From assembly GCF_006094695.1 (NCBI RefSeq), contig NZ_CP035103.1:2790001-2854000 (forward strand): a stretch of 64,000 bases of DNA, given 5' to 3'. Below are positions 32,629-40,744 of the stretch, in pieces. Under the pieces are notes generated by a model. That model saw only the letters and a list, made by a program, of their open reading frames with translations. It did not search any database and was not told the origin of the DNA. Each line of letters opens with the position of its first letter. Position 1 is the first letter of the stretch. Source of the DNA: Kocuria rosea. GTDB taxonomy: Bacteria; Actinomycetota; Actinomycetes; Actinomycetales; Micrococcaceae. The position numbers were made by a program, and so were the translations under genes.

Positions 32629-33995
32629 GGCGCCGGCCGGCGCCGGGGCGCACGGCGGAGGGCGAGCGGGCGGAGCAGCCCGTGGACTCCCGCGCCCGGT
32701 TCACGGGGCGCGGCTGGGCCTTCCTGGGGGCCGGCGCCCTGTGCCTGCTGCTGGCCACCTGGCTGGGCCGCAAGGACGTGCTGGCGCTGGCCCTGTTCCT
32801 CGGCGGCGCCCCCCTGTTCGCGGCCATGTCCCTGTACGTGGTGAAGCCCAGGGTGCTGCTCAAGCGCGGCGTGGACCCGGCGCTGGTGACGGCCGGGGAC
32901 TCCGCGGTGGTCCGGCTGCGCGTGCGGCACCGGACCCGGCGCGGCGGGACGGTCACCGGGGCGGTCGCCGTGCACGAGACGGTCCCGGAGCCGCTGGGCG
33001 GGGACCGCGAGCTGGTCGTGGAGGCCGGCGGGGAGCCCGCCGCCTACACCGTGCGCCCCCGCCGCCGGGGCGTGTACGCCCTGGGGCCGGCCACCGTGCG
33101 GGTGGCCGACCCGTTCGGCCTCGCCGCCGAGCTGCTCGACGCCTCCGAGCGCACGTCCCTGCACGTGGCCCCGGACCCCGTGGAGCTGCCGGAGATCAGC
33201 GCCGACCGGCTGCGGGAGTCCGGCACCGACCCGTCCCGGACCGCGCAGCCGCAGCCGGGCCCGGACAACGTCACCACCCGCGAGTACCGGCACGGCGACC
33301 CGATGCGCCGGGTGCACTGGGCCGCCTCCGCGAAGCACGGCCAGCTGATGGTCCGCCAGGAGGACCCCCGCAGCACCCGCCGCCTCACCCTGGTCCTGGA
33401 CCGCGACGAGACCTCCTGGCCCGGGGAGCGCCTGTGGGCCGGCGTGCTCCCCAGCACCGCCGAGTTCGAGTGGGCCGTGTCCTTCACGGCCGCCGTGCTC
33501 GAGCACCTCACCCAGCGCGAGACCGCCCTGCACGCCCTCGACACCTTCGGCCGCCCGCTCCCCCGCGGTGGCGAGGACGACGACGACGCTCCCGCCCGCA
33601 CCCGCGCCACCGCCGTCACCGACGACGGCGCCGAGGACGCCCGGCACGGGCTGGCGCGCGTCCGCCCCGAGCCCGCACCCCGGGAGACGGGGCCCGGCGG
33701 GACCGCGGAGGACGCGCTGGCCGAGCGGTTCGACCGCGACGGCCTGGTCCACCCCGTGCTGCTGGTCTCGGGGGACCTCTCCGCCGCGGCCGCCGAGCGG
33801 GTCCTGGGCGGCACGCGGCGGGCGGCCGCCGGCAGCGCGGTGCTGGTGACCTCCTCCGCCGACCACGTCCCGGACGGGGCGGGGGTGCTCGAGGCGGCGG
33901 GCTGGTCCGTCGTCGTCGTGCCGGCGTCCGCCGCGCCCGAGGACGCGTGGGCGCAGCTGGGCTCCGGGACCCGCGCGGCCGGGGCCGTCCGGTGA
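32625..33995 (+). CDS. DUF58 domain protein
   Basis: 456 aa. ATG 32625 is within the MoxR stop. Two hydrophobic segments near residues 28-70 (GWAFLGAGALCLLLATWLG, LALALFLGGAPLFAAMSLYVV) anchor it to the membrane. An all-beta part follows, and then the DUF58 signature NVTTREYRHGDPMRRVHWAASAKHGQLMVRQED at ~215-250, where the R-H-W residues are invariant in the family. A von Willebrand-like C-terminal part (RRLTLVLDRDETSW) is interrupted by an acidic/Arg-rich low-complexity loop. Confidence 0.92.
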   Translation: MRRRPAPGRTAEGERAEQPVDSRARFTGRGWAFLGAGALCLLLATWLGRKDVLALALFLGGAPLFAAMSLYVVKPRVLLKRGVDPALVTAGDSAVVRLRVRHRTRRGGTVTGAVAVHETVPEPLGGDRELVVEAGGEPAAYTVRPRRRGVYALGPATVRVADPFGLAAELLDASERTSLHVAPDPVELPEISADRLRESGTDPSRTAQPQPGPDNVTTREYRHGDPMRRVHWAASAKHGQLMVRQEDPRSTRRLTLVLDRDETSWPGERLWAGVLPSTAEFEWAVSFTAAVLEHLTQRETALHALDTFGRPLPRGGEDDDDAPARTRATAVTDDGAEDARHGLARVRPEPAPRETGPGGTAEDALAERFDRDGLVHPVLLVSGDLSAAAAERVLGGTRRAAAGSAVLVTSSADHVPDGAGVLEAAGWSVVVVPASAAPEDAWAQLGSGTRAAGAVR

Positions 33996-36409
33996 GCGCC
34001 GCCGTCCGCACCCCTGCGCCCACCCGCCCGCCGGAGACCGCCGGACCGCCGGAGGACGCCAGGACGGGCCGCCGCCCGGTGCGCGCCGTGCTGGGCCTGG
34101 CCGGCACGGTCCTCGTGGCGGTCGGGCTGTCCCTCGTGGCGCTGACCGGGGTCCTCGACGGCGCGGGCTGGGTCCCCGGCGCGCTGCTCGCGGCCCTCGC
34201 CGTGGTCGTGGCGACCACGACGTCCCGCCTGCTGCGGCTGCCGGGCCTGCTGGCGCCCCTGTTCGGCGCCGGCGCCCTGACGCTCGTGCTCACGCTGCTG
34301 TTCCTGCGCGAGCCCGCGCTGCTCGGCCTCGTGCCCACCCCCGGGAGCCTGTCCCTCGGCGCGGAGCTGTGGCGGGAGGCGGCCGGGATCGTCGCGGAGC
34401 GGCCGGCCCCGTATCCGGGGGGCGCGGCGCTCGCGTTCGTCGCCGCCCTCGCCACGGGTCTCGTGACCCTGTTCGTGGACACGGTGCTCGTGGCGCTGCG
34501 GGCGCCGGGGCTCAGCGCGCTCGGCGTGCTGGCGCTGCTGGTGGTGCCCGCCCTGGTGCTGCCCGGGAGCGTGGGCGCGGCCGGGACGGCGGCCGCCGTG
34601 CTCGCGGCCCTGGTCCTGCTCGGCGGCGGACGGCGCTTCGGCGCGGTCCGCGAGCCCCGCACCGCCGCGGCGCCGGGCAGCTGGCCGCGGGCCCTCGTGG
34701 TGGGCGCCGGTGTGCTCGCGGTGACCCTGCTGGTCCCGGGCCTGGTCCCCGGCTTCGTCAACGGCGCGTTCCCCCAGGGCAGCGGTCTCGCCGGCGAGCG
34801 CGCCTCCGGGGTGGGCCCGCTGCGGGCCGTGGGACAGGACCTGCGCTCCGCGCAGCAGCTGCCGCGCCTCGAGTACACGACGAGCACGGACGAGCCGGAG
34901 CTGCTGCGGGTCCTCACGCTCTCCGACTTCTCCGGGGCGGAGTGGTTCCCGGACACCACCGGGCTGGACCCCGAGCTCGACGACCTCGGCCCCACCCCGC
35001 TGCGCCCCGTGGGCGGGGGCCCCGAGCGCAGCACCGCCGTGGAGCTGCGGGACTGGTCCGAGCGCTGGCTGCCGCTGCCGTGGGCGCCCGTGGACGTGGC
35101 GGGGCTCGAGGACGGCGGCTGGGCCTGGAGCCCGCTCGACCTCACCGTGCACGGGGAGCAGGTCCCGCCGGAAGGCACCGCCTACGAGGTCCGCTCGATC
35201 GTGCCCGAGCCCACGTCCGCGCGGCTGCGCGAGGCCCCCGCCGCGCCGGACTCCCCGGAGCTCGCCCCGTTCCGCGAACTGCCGGGCGAGACCCCGGCCG
35301 CCCTCCGGGACGCGGCCCGGGAGCGGGCGGGGGACGCCCCCACCGCCTTCGACCAGGCCCTGGCCCTGCAGGAGTGGCTGCGCTCGGACGAGTTCCGCTA
35401 CGACGTGGACGCCCCGCTCGCGCAGGGCTACGACGCCGGCGGCATGGCCTCCCTCGAGGAGTTCCTGGCCGTGCGCACGGGCTACGCCGGTCACTTCGCC
35501 CCTGCGATGGCCGTCATGGCCCGGGAGCTCGGCATCCCCGCCCGCGTGGCGGTCGGCTACCTTCCGGCCACCGGCGCCGCCCCGGACCAGTCGGCGGACC
35601 CCGACGAGCCGTTCGGGGACGCGGCGGAGGCGGGCGCCTTCACGGTCCTGCCCCGCGACGCGCACGCGTGGCCGGAGCTGTGGTTCGAGGGCTCCGGGTG
35701 GGTGCGCTTCGAGCCGACCCCCGGCACCGGCGACCTCCCCGGCTACGCCGCCGAGGGGCCGCAGGACGGGGACGGGCAGTCGCAGGAGGGCGAGGGCACC
35801 GCGGAGCCCACCGGCGCGCCGAGCGACGCCCCCACCCCGGCGAGCACGGCGGACAGCCCCGACGAGGACGCCCCCTCCGCCGAGCCGACCGCCGTGCCGA
35901 CCCCGGAGTCCCCCGCCGCGCCGGAGCCCGACGACGACGCCGGACCGGCCGGGTGGCTGCCGTGGCTGGCCGGGATCCTGACCGCCGCGCTGCTCGCCCT
36001 GCTGGCCGCCCTCCCCCGGCTCCTCCGGTCCCGCCGGCGCCGGCGCCGGATGCGGGTGCTGGGCGATGCGCAGGCGCCGGCGGCCGATCGGGCCCTGGCG
36101 GGGTGGGCGGAGGTCGAGGACCTGGGTGTCGACCATGGGCTGGGCCGCGCCGCCGCGGAGACGCCCCGGGCCTACGTGGACCGGCTCGGCGCCGTGGTCC
36201 CGGCCGCCGCGCCGGCGCTGGGGCGGCTCGGCCGGGACGTGGAGCGGGCCCTCTACGCGCCGGGCACCGCGGAATGGACCCCCGAGGCCGGCCCGGAGGA
36301 CGTCGCCGCGCTGCGGACGGGTCTCGCCGAGCGCGGCGGCCCCGGCGCACGGCGCGCCCGGTGGCTCCCCCGCTCGGTGACGACCCGCTCGGTGCCGCCC
36401 CGCGGCTGA
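33992..36409 (+). CDS. TgpA-type transglutaminase-like membrane protein lacking the catalytic Cys
   Basis: 805 aa. GTG 33992 overlaps the DUF58 stop. About seven N-terminal TM helices (residues 30-270) are followed by an extracytoplasmic DUF3488-like part and a transglutaminase core. There the usual GYCxxFA reads GYAGHFAPAMAVMARELGIPARVAVGYLP, so position 499 is Ala instead of the nucleophilic Cys. The His is kept in DAHAWPELW (H558) and the third element in VRFEPTPG. A Ser/Thr/Pro/Glu-rich stalk, another TM helix (~650) and an Arg-rich cytoplasmic DUF4129-like tail complete it. With the Cys missing it should be a pseudo-enzyme, perhaps a binding or scaffold protein. The DNA reads GCC at 35486-35488 with no sign of frameshift. 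Confidence 0.88.
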   Translation: MSAAVRTPAPTRPPETAGPPEDARTGRRPVRAVLGLAGTVLVAVGLSLVALTGVLDGAGWVPGALLAALAVVVATTTSRLLRLPGLLAPLFGAGALTLVLTLLFLREPALLGLVPTPGSLSLGAELWREAAGIVAERPAPYPGGAALAFVAALATGLVTLFVDTVLVALRAPGLSALGVLALLVVPALVLPGSVGAAGTAAAVLAALVLLGGGRRFGAVREPRTAAAPGSWPRALVVGAGVLAVTLLVPGLVPGFVNGAFPQGSGLAGERASGVGPLRAVGQDLRSAQQLPRLEYTTSTDEPELLRVLTLSDFSGAEWFPDTTGLDPELDDLGPTPLRPVGGGPERSTAVELRDWSERWLPLPWAPVDVAGLEDGGWAWSPLDLTVHGEQVPPEGTAYEVRSIVPEPTSARLREAPAAPDSPELAPFRELPGETPAALRDAARERAGDAPTAFDQALALQEWLRSDEFRYDVDAPLAQGYDAGGMASLEEFLAVRTGYAGHFAPAMAVMARELGIPARVAVGYLPATGAAPDQSADPDEPFGDAAEAGAFTVLPRDAHAWPELWFEGSGWVRFEPTPGTGDLPGYAAEGPQDGDGQSQEGEGTAEPTGAPSDAPTPASTADSPDEDAPSAEPTAVPTPESPAAPEPDDDAGPAGWLPWLAGILTAALLALLAALPRLLRSRRRRRRMRVLGDAQAPAADRALAGWAEVEDLGVDHGLGRAAAETPRAYVDRLGAVVPAAAPALGRLGRDVERALYAPGTAEWTPEAGPEDVAALRTGLAERGGPGARRARWLPRSVTTRSVPPRG

Positions 36410-36424
36410 GCGAGCGGCCCCGAA

Positions 36425-36498
36425 CGCCGAGTCCCCCCGGTGCTCGCAGTTCCCCCGGATCGATCGGGGGGAACTGCGAGCACCGGGGGGACTCGGCG
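36425..36498. repeat. Palindromic element C
   Basis: A perfect 32-bp inverted repeat (CGCCGAGTCCCCCCGGTGC then TCGCAGTTCCCCC) with a ~10-nt centre GGATCGATCG, between the convergent transglutaminase and cyanase genes. Arm bases that differ from element B (CCGGTGC for AAAGTGC; GTT for TTT) are matched by complementary changes in the other arm. No clear 31-bp unit follows, only a GGGGTCAGGGGCGGGG tail. Confidence 0.93.
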
Positions 36499-36522
36499 GG
36501 CAACGGGGTCAGGGGCGGGGCG

Positions 36523-36972
36523 TCACCACTTGTAGTCGAGGAACTTCCCGTCGAAGGTGACCACCACGCGGTCGCCGTCCGGGTCGGGCCGGCGGGAGAC
36601 GTCGACCCGGAAGTTGATGGCGCTCATGATCCCGTCGCCGAACTCCTCGTGGATGAGCTCCTTCAGGGCCGGCCCGTACACGGAGAGCGCCTCGACGAAG
36701 CGGTAGACCGTGGGGTCCGTCATCCGCGCCGGGTCGCTGCCGCGGGACGGCTGCTGCTGCAGGCTCTCGGCGACCGTCCCGTCCAGGCCCAGCAGGTCGC
36801 AGACCTGCCGGGCCTGCTCCGGGGTCATCGGGTGCTGGCCCAGCAGCGCGGCGGTCGTCCAGACGTGCGGGGCGCGGATCTCGTCGGCGATCTCGCGCCA
36901 GGACAGGCCGCGGCGCACCCGGGCGGCGACCACGAGGTCGGCGGCGTCGGACTTGGTCAGGATCGGGGTCAT
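36523..36972 (-). CDS. cynS: Cyanate hydratase (cyanase)
   Basis: 149 aa; ATG 36972 has GAGGAG 6 nt upstream. It converts cyanate and bicarbonate to ammonia and CO2 in the cytoplasm. The N-terminal helical DNA-binding-like domain is followed by the catalytic domain with YRFVEAL (R91, E94) and FGDGIMSAINFRVDV (S117), which match the Arg-Glu-Ser catalytic triad of the E. coli enzyme. The C-terminus GKFLDYKW is normal for the family. It is the second gene of an FNT channel-cyanase operon with 50 bp between them, so cyanate use or detoxification may be coupled to transport. Confidence 0.96.
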   Translation of the reverse strand: MTPILTKSDAADLVVAARVRRGLSWREIADEIRAPHVWTTAALLGQHPMTPEQARQVCDLLGLDGTVAESLQQQPSRGSDPARMTDPTVYRFVEALSVYGPALKELIHEEFGDGIMSAINFRVDVSRRPDPDGDRVVVTFDGKFLDYKW

Positions 36973-37022
36973 GCGGGGCTCCTCGGGAGTCGGCGAGCTG
37001 GTGGGGCGGGCGGGTCCGGCGC

Positions 37023-37865
37023 TCACGCGACCGGGACGCGGTCCTCCTGCGCCGCCGGCCGGATGCGGGGCGCCCCGGTGCGGGCGTGGGTGGCGTAGAG
37101 GGTGAGCCCCACGAAGGTCAGCCCGCCCACCAGGTTGCCGAGCACGGTGGGGATCTCGTTCCACACGAGGTAGTCCATGACCGAGAATCCGCCGCCGAGG
37201 AGCAGACCGGAGGGGAACAGGAACATGTTGACGATCGAGTGCTCGAAGCCCATGTAGAAGAACAGCATGATGGGCATCCACATCGCGATCACCTTGCCGG
37301 AGACGCTGGTGGACATCATCGCGGCGACCACCCCGGTGGAGACCATCCAGTTGCACAGGACGGCGCGGACGAACAGCGTCAGCATCCCGGCGGCGCCGAA
37401 CTCGGCGTAGCCGACGGTCCGGCCCTCGCCGATCTCGCCGATCTGGCGGCCGACCTCGTCCGGGGGCAGGGAGAAGCCGTAGGTGAAGATGATCGCCATC
37501 AGCACGGCCACGACGAACGCCCCGGCGAAGTTGCCGGCGAACACCAGGCCCCAGTTGCGCAGCATCGAGCGGACGGTGACGCCGGGCCGCTTGTCGATGA
37601 GCGCGAGCGGCACGAGGGTGAACACGCCGGTCAGGAGGTCGAAGCCCAGCAGGTACAGCAGGCAGAACCCGACCGGGAAGAGCACGGCCCCGAGCAGCGG
37701 CTCGCCCGTCCGCACGGTGACGGTGACGGCGAAGGCCGCGGCGAGCGCGAGGATCGCTCCGGCCATGAACGCACGGATCAGAGTGTCGCGGGTGGACATG
37801 GCGACCTTCGCCGCTCCGGCGTCGATCATCTTCGTGACGAAGTCGGCGGGCATCACATAGGACAT
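37023..37865 (-). CDS. Formate/nitrite transporter (FNT) family channel
   Basis: 280 aa; ATG 37865 has CGGAG 7 nt upstream. Six TM helices with the FNT signatures VRSMLRNWGLVFAGNFAG and FYMGFEHSIVNMF, whose His is the central gating/proton-relay residue of FocA/NirC. These pentameric channels pass small monovalent anions such as formate, nitrite or hydrosulfide. Being directly upstream of cyanase, with the same strand and no terminator between, suggests that this one may carry cyanate or bicarbonate-linked substrates (inference). No nitrite reductase or formate gene is nearby. Confidence 0.93.
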   Translation of the reverse strand: MSYVMPADFVTKMIDAGAAKVAMSTRDTLIRAFMAGAILALAAAFAVTVTVRTGEPLLGAVLFPVGFCLLYLLGFDLLTGVFTLVPLALIDKRPGVTVRSMLRNWGLVFAGNFAGAFVVAVLMAIIFTYGFSLPPDEVGRQIGEIGEGRTVGYAEFGAAGMLTLFVRAVLCNWMVSTGVVAAMMSTSVSGKVIAMWMPIMLFFYMGFEHSIVNMFLFPSGLLLGGGFSVMDYLVWNEIPTVLGNLVGGLTFVGLTLYATHARTGAPRIRPAAQEDRVPVA

Positions 37866-38050
37866 GGCATGGCTCCGTTGCTGGACGGACAGGAGGATGC
37901 CGGGTCCCGCGCGGCACGTGCCCCGCTCCCGGCACGTCCCAGTCTGGACGGGCCGTGTTTCCGCACCGTGTCCCCGTCCGCTCCCGGGGGTCAACTCGGC
38001 CTCACCGGGGCGCGGCGAGCCTGTGAGGCGACGCCCGGGCCGGGCCGCCC

Positions 38051-39013
38051 CTATGCCTTGCGGGCGGCCAGCACCGTCTCGTAGAGCTCCCGCTTGCCCA
38101 CGCCCGTGCGCTCGGCCACGCGGCCGGCGGCGTCCTTGAGCCGGGTCCCGGCGGCCACGAGCGCCTCGACCTCGGCCACGAGGTCCTCGGGTCGCGCGGC
38201 CTCGGGGGCGGGGGCACCGGCGACGACGACGGCGATCTCCCCGCGCACCTGCCCCTGCCCGCACCAGTCCACGAGCTCGGTGAGCGAGCCCCGCACGACC
38301 TCCTCGTGCAGCTTGGTGAGCTCCCGGGCGACGACCGCCCGGCGGCCCGGGCCGAACGCGTCCCGCAGCGCGGCGAGCATGACCTCGAGCCGGTGCGGGG
38401 CCTCGTAGAAGACCATGGTGCGCCGCTCGCCGTCGAGCTCCGCCAGCCGGGCGGCACGCTCCGAGGACTTCCGCGGGAGGAAGCCCTCGAACGTGAACCG
38501 GTCCGTGGGCAGGCCGGACACGGCCAGTGCCATGAGCACCGCCGAGGGGCCGGGGATCGCGGTCACGGTCAGGCCCTCGGCGGCCGCGGCCTCCGCGAGC
38601 CGGTAGCCGGGGTCGGAGACGGTGGGCATCCCGGCGTCGGAGAGGACCAGCACGGTGCTTCCCGACCGGACGGCGTCGAGCAGCTCGGCGACCCGTCCGG
38701 CCTCGTTGTGCTCGTGGTGGGTGAGCACCCGGCCGCGCGTGGTGACCCCGAGCCCGGCGGTGAGCCGGCGCAGCCGCCGGGTGTCCTCCACGGCGAGCAC
38801 GTCCGCGGTCTCGAGGGCCGCCCGCAGCCGGGGCGGCGCGTCCCCGAGGTTGCCGATCGGGGTGCCCGCCAGGACCACCTGCCCGGGGCCCGCGGCGGCG
38901 CCGTCGGAGGCGCCGTTCCGGGCGTCGGCGGCGTCGGTGGGGGCGCCGTTCCGGGCGTCGGCGGCGTCGGTGGGGGCGTCGGCAGGAGTGTCGTCGTGGG
39001 GTTCCGTGTGCAC
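38051..39013 (-). CDS. rsmI: 16S rRNA (cytidine1402-2'-O)-methyltransferase
   Basis: 320 aa, starting at GTG 39013. The tetrapyrrole-methylase fold is clear: VLAGTPIGNLGDAPPRLRAALETADVLAVEDTRR, LVLSDAGMPTVSDPGYRL and TAIPGPSAVLMALAVSGLPTDRFTFEGFLPRK (all RsmI hallmarks). The N-terminal ~42 residues are a variable Asp/Ala-rich extension in which an 11-residue segment PTDAADARNGA is repeated exactly (33-bp DNA repeat). Leaderless-type promoter TAGAGT 6 nt upstream. Divergent from pmt, a conserved actinobacterial arrangement. Confidence 0.96.
   Translation of the reverse strand: MHTEPHDDTPADAPTDAADARNGAPTDAADARNGASDGAAAGPGQVVLAGTPIGNLGDAPPRLRAALETADVLAVEDTRRLRRLTAGLGVTTRGRVLTHHEHNEAGRVAELLDAVRSGSTVLVLSDAGMPTVSDPGYRLAEAAAAEGLTVTAIPGPSAVLMALAVSGLPTDRFTFEGFLPRKSSERAARLAELDGERRTMVFYEAPHRLEVMLAALRDAFGPGRRAVVARELTKLHEEVVRGSLTELVDWCGQGQVRGEIAVVVAGAPAPEAARPEDLVAEVEALVAAGTRLKDAAGRVAERTGVGKRELYETVLAARKA
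38909..38974 (-). repeat. Exact 33-bp tandem duplication inside rsmI
   Basis: Two adjacent copies of a 33-bp sequence (starting GGCGCCGTTCCGGGCGTCGG on the plus strand) at 38909-38941 and 38942-38974, in frame, in the non-conserved N-terminal extension. Confidence 0.85.
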
Positions 39014-39019
39014 GGGTCC

Positions 39020-39025
39020 ACTCTA
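39020..39025 (-). promoter_or_regulatory. Putative -10 of leaderless rsmI mRNA
   Basis: TAGAGT on the minus strand, 6 nt before GTG 39013; no ribosome site. Confidence 0.5.
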
Positions 39026-39079
39026 CGGCGCGCCCCGCGGGCCTCCTCCGCGGCTCAGCGGGCGCCGGGACGCGTCCCC

Positions 39080-39085
39080 TACGAT
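39080..39085 (+). promoter_or_regulatory. Putative -10 of leaderless pmt mRNA
   Basis: TACGAT, 6 nt before GTG 39092. Together with the rsmI box this gives two face-away leaderless promoters within 78 bp. Confidence 0.5.
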
Positions 39086-39091
39086 GACACC

Positions 39092-40735
39092 GTGAGTTCC
39101 TCGGTGCGCGCCCCAGTCCTGGCGCCGGAGCCTCGGCCGGCGGCACCGGTGGGCACCCTGCGCCGGTCCCTGGCCCCCGCCGCCCTGCGGGAGCGGCTGC
39201 TGCCGGCCCCCCCGGCGGTGGCCCGGTTCGCGTGGCTGGGGCCGCTGCTGGTGGTCCTGCTCGGCGGGCTGCTGCGCTTCCACCGGCTCTCCCACCCGGA
39301 CGCGATCGTCTTCGACGAGACCTACTACGTGAAGGACTCCTACTCGCTGCTGCTGCACGGCTACGAGCGGCAGTGGCCGGAGGGCGCAGACGAGCTGTTC
39401 GTGGCCGGCACCCCGCCGGAGGCCCTGGCCACCCCCTCCTACGTGGTGCACCCGCCGGCCGGGAAGTGGCTCATCGCGTTCGGCATGTGGCTCTTCGGCG
39501 CCGAGGACCCGCTGGGCTGGCGCTTCTCCGCGGCCCTGGTCGGGACGCTGTCCATCGCACTGGTGTGCGCCGCCGGGTGGCTGCTCTTCCGCTCGGTCAC
39601 GGTGGCCACGCTCGCGGGGCTGTTCACCGCGGTGGACGGGCTGCACCTGGTGCAGTCCCGGCTCGCGATGCTGGACGTGTTCCTGATGTTCTTCGTGCTG
39701 CTCGCGTTCGTCCTGCTCCTGCTGGACCGGGAGCACGGGCGCCGCCGCCTGGTCGCCCGGCTGGGGGTGGCCCCGGGCCGCGACGTCCCGGAGGCGGAGC
39801 TGCGGCGCCGCCTGGAGTGGGGGCCGTGGCTGGGCGTGCGCTGGTGGCGGATCGCGGCGGGCGCGGCCTGCGGTCTCGCGGTGGGCGTGAAGTGGAGCGC
39901 CCTGTTCCTGGTGGCCGGGCTGGGCGTGCTCACGGTGCTGTGGGACCTCAACGCCCGCCGGGTGGCCGGGGTGCGGCGCTGGCTGCCCGCCGGGGTGCTC
40001 AAGGACGGCGTGCCCGCGTTCTTCGCGGTCGTCGGGACGGGCCTGGTGGTCTACGTGTCCACTTGGGCGGGCTGGTTCGCCTCGACGGACGCCTACGACC
40101 GCACCTGGGCGCAGCAGCACCCGGGCGAGGGCCCCCAGTGGCTGCCCGCGCCCCTGCGCTCGCTGTGGGCCTACCACTCCTCCGCCTACGGCTTCCACAG
40201 CGGCCTGGGCACCGAGCACGCCTACGAGGCGCTGCCGTGGCTGTGGCTGACCCTGGGCCGGCCCACCTCCTACTTCTACGAGGACCCGGAGCGGGGCAGG
40301 TCCGGGTGCGCGGTGGAGCACTGCTCGCAGGCGATCCTCAACATCGGCAACCCGCTCCTGTGGTGGACGGCGATCGCCGCCGTGCTCGTGGCCGCGTGGC
40401 TGTGGGCCGTGCGGCGGGACTGGCGCTTCGGGGCGCTGACCGGTGTGTTCGCCGCCGGGTACCTGCCCTGGTTCCTGTACCCCGAGCGCACCATGTACTA
40501 CTTCTACGCGCTGCCCGTGCAGCCGGCCCTGATGCTCATGCTCGCCGGCATGCTCGGCCTGGTCCTGGGCCGTCCCGGGGACACCGTGCGGCGCCGGCGC
40601 GCGGGTCTCGCGGTGGTGGGGGTGTTCACGGCCGCGGTGCTCCTGCTCAGCGCGCACTTCGCCCCCGTCTGGTACGCGGAGACCGTCGAGTACGCCCAGT
40701 GGCGAGAGCGGATGTGGTTCACCGCCTGGATCTGA
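39092..40735 (+). CDS. pmt: Dolichyl-phosphate-mannose-type protein O-mannosyltransferase
   Basis: 547 aa, starting at GTG 39092. A polar N-terminus is followed by about eleven TM helices. The first large loop has HPDAIVFDETYYVKDSYSLLLHGYERQW with the DE pair essential in actinobacterial Pmt and eukaryotic PMTs, and later HPPAGKWLIAFGMWLFG. The C-terminal part has the GF/YFY rich TM segments (MYYFYALPVQPALMLML). It transfers mannose from polyprenyl phosphate to secreted proteins. Several secreted proteins with Thr/Ser/Pro linkers in this window would be plausible substrates. Convergent and 9 bp from the TIGR01906 gene. Confidence 0.95.
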   Translation: MSSSVRAPVLAPEPRPAAPVGTLRRSLAPAALRERLLPAPPAVARFAWLGPLLVVLLGGLLRFHRLSHPDAIVFDETYYVKDSYSLLLHGYERQWPEGADELFVAGTPPEALATPSYVVHPPAGKWLIAFGMWLFGAEDPLGWRFSAALVGTLSIALVCAAGWLLFRSVTVATLAGLFTAVDGLHLVQSRLAMLDVFLMFFVLLAFVLLLLDREHGRRRLVARLGVAPGRDVPEAELRRRLEWGPWLGVRWWRIAAGAACGLAVGVKWSALFLVAGLGVLTVLWDLNARRVAGVRRWLPAGVLKDGVPAFFAVVGTGLVVYVSTWAGWFASTDAYDRTWAQQHPGEGPQWLPAPLRSLWAYHSSAYGFHSGLGTEHAYEALPWLWLTLGRPTSYFYEDPERGRSGCAVEHCSQAILNIGNPLLWWTAIAAVLVAAWLWAVRRDWRFGALTGVFAAGYLPWFLYPERTMYYFYALPVQPALMLMLAGMLGLVLGRPGDTVRRRRAGLAVVGVFTAAVLLLSAHFAPVWYAETVEYAQWRERMWFTAWI

Positions 40736-40744
40736 CCCGCCGGC

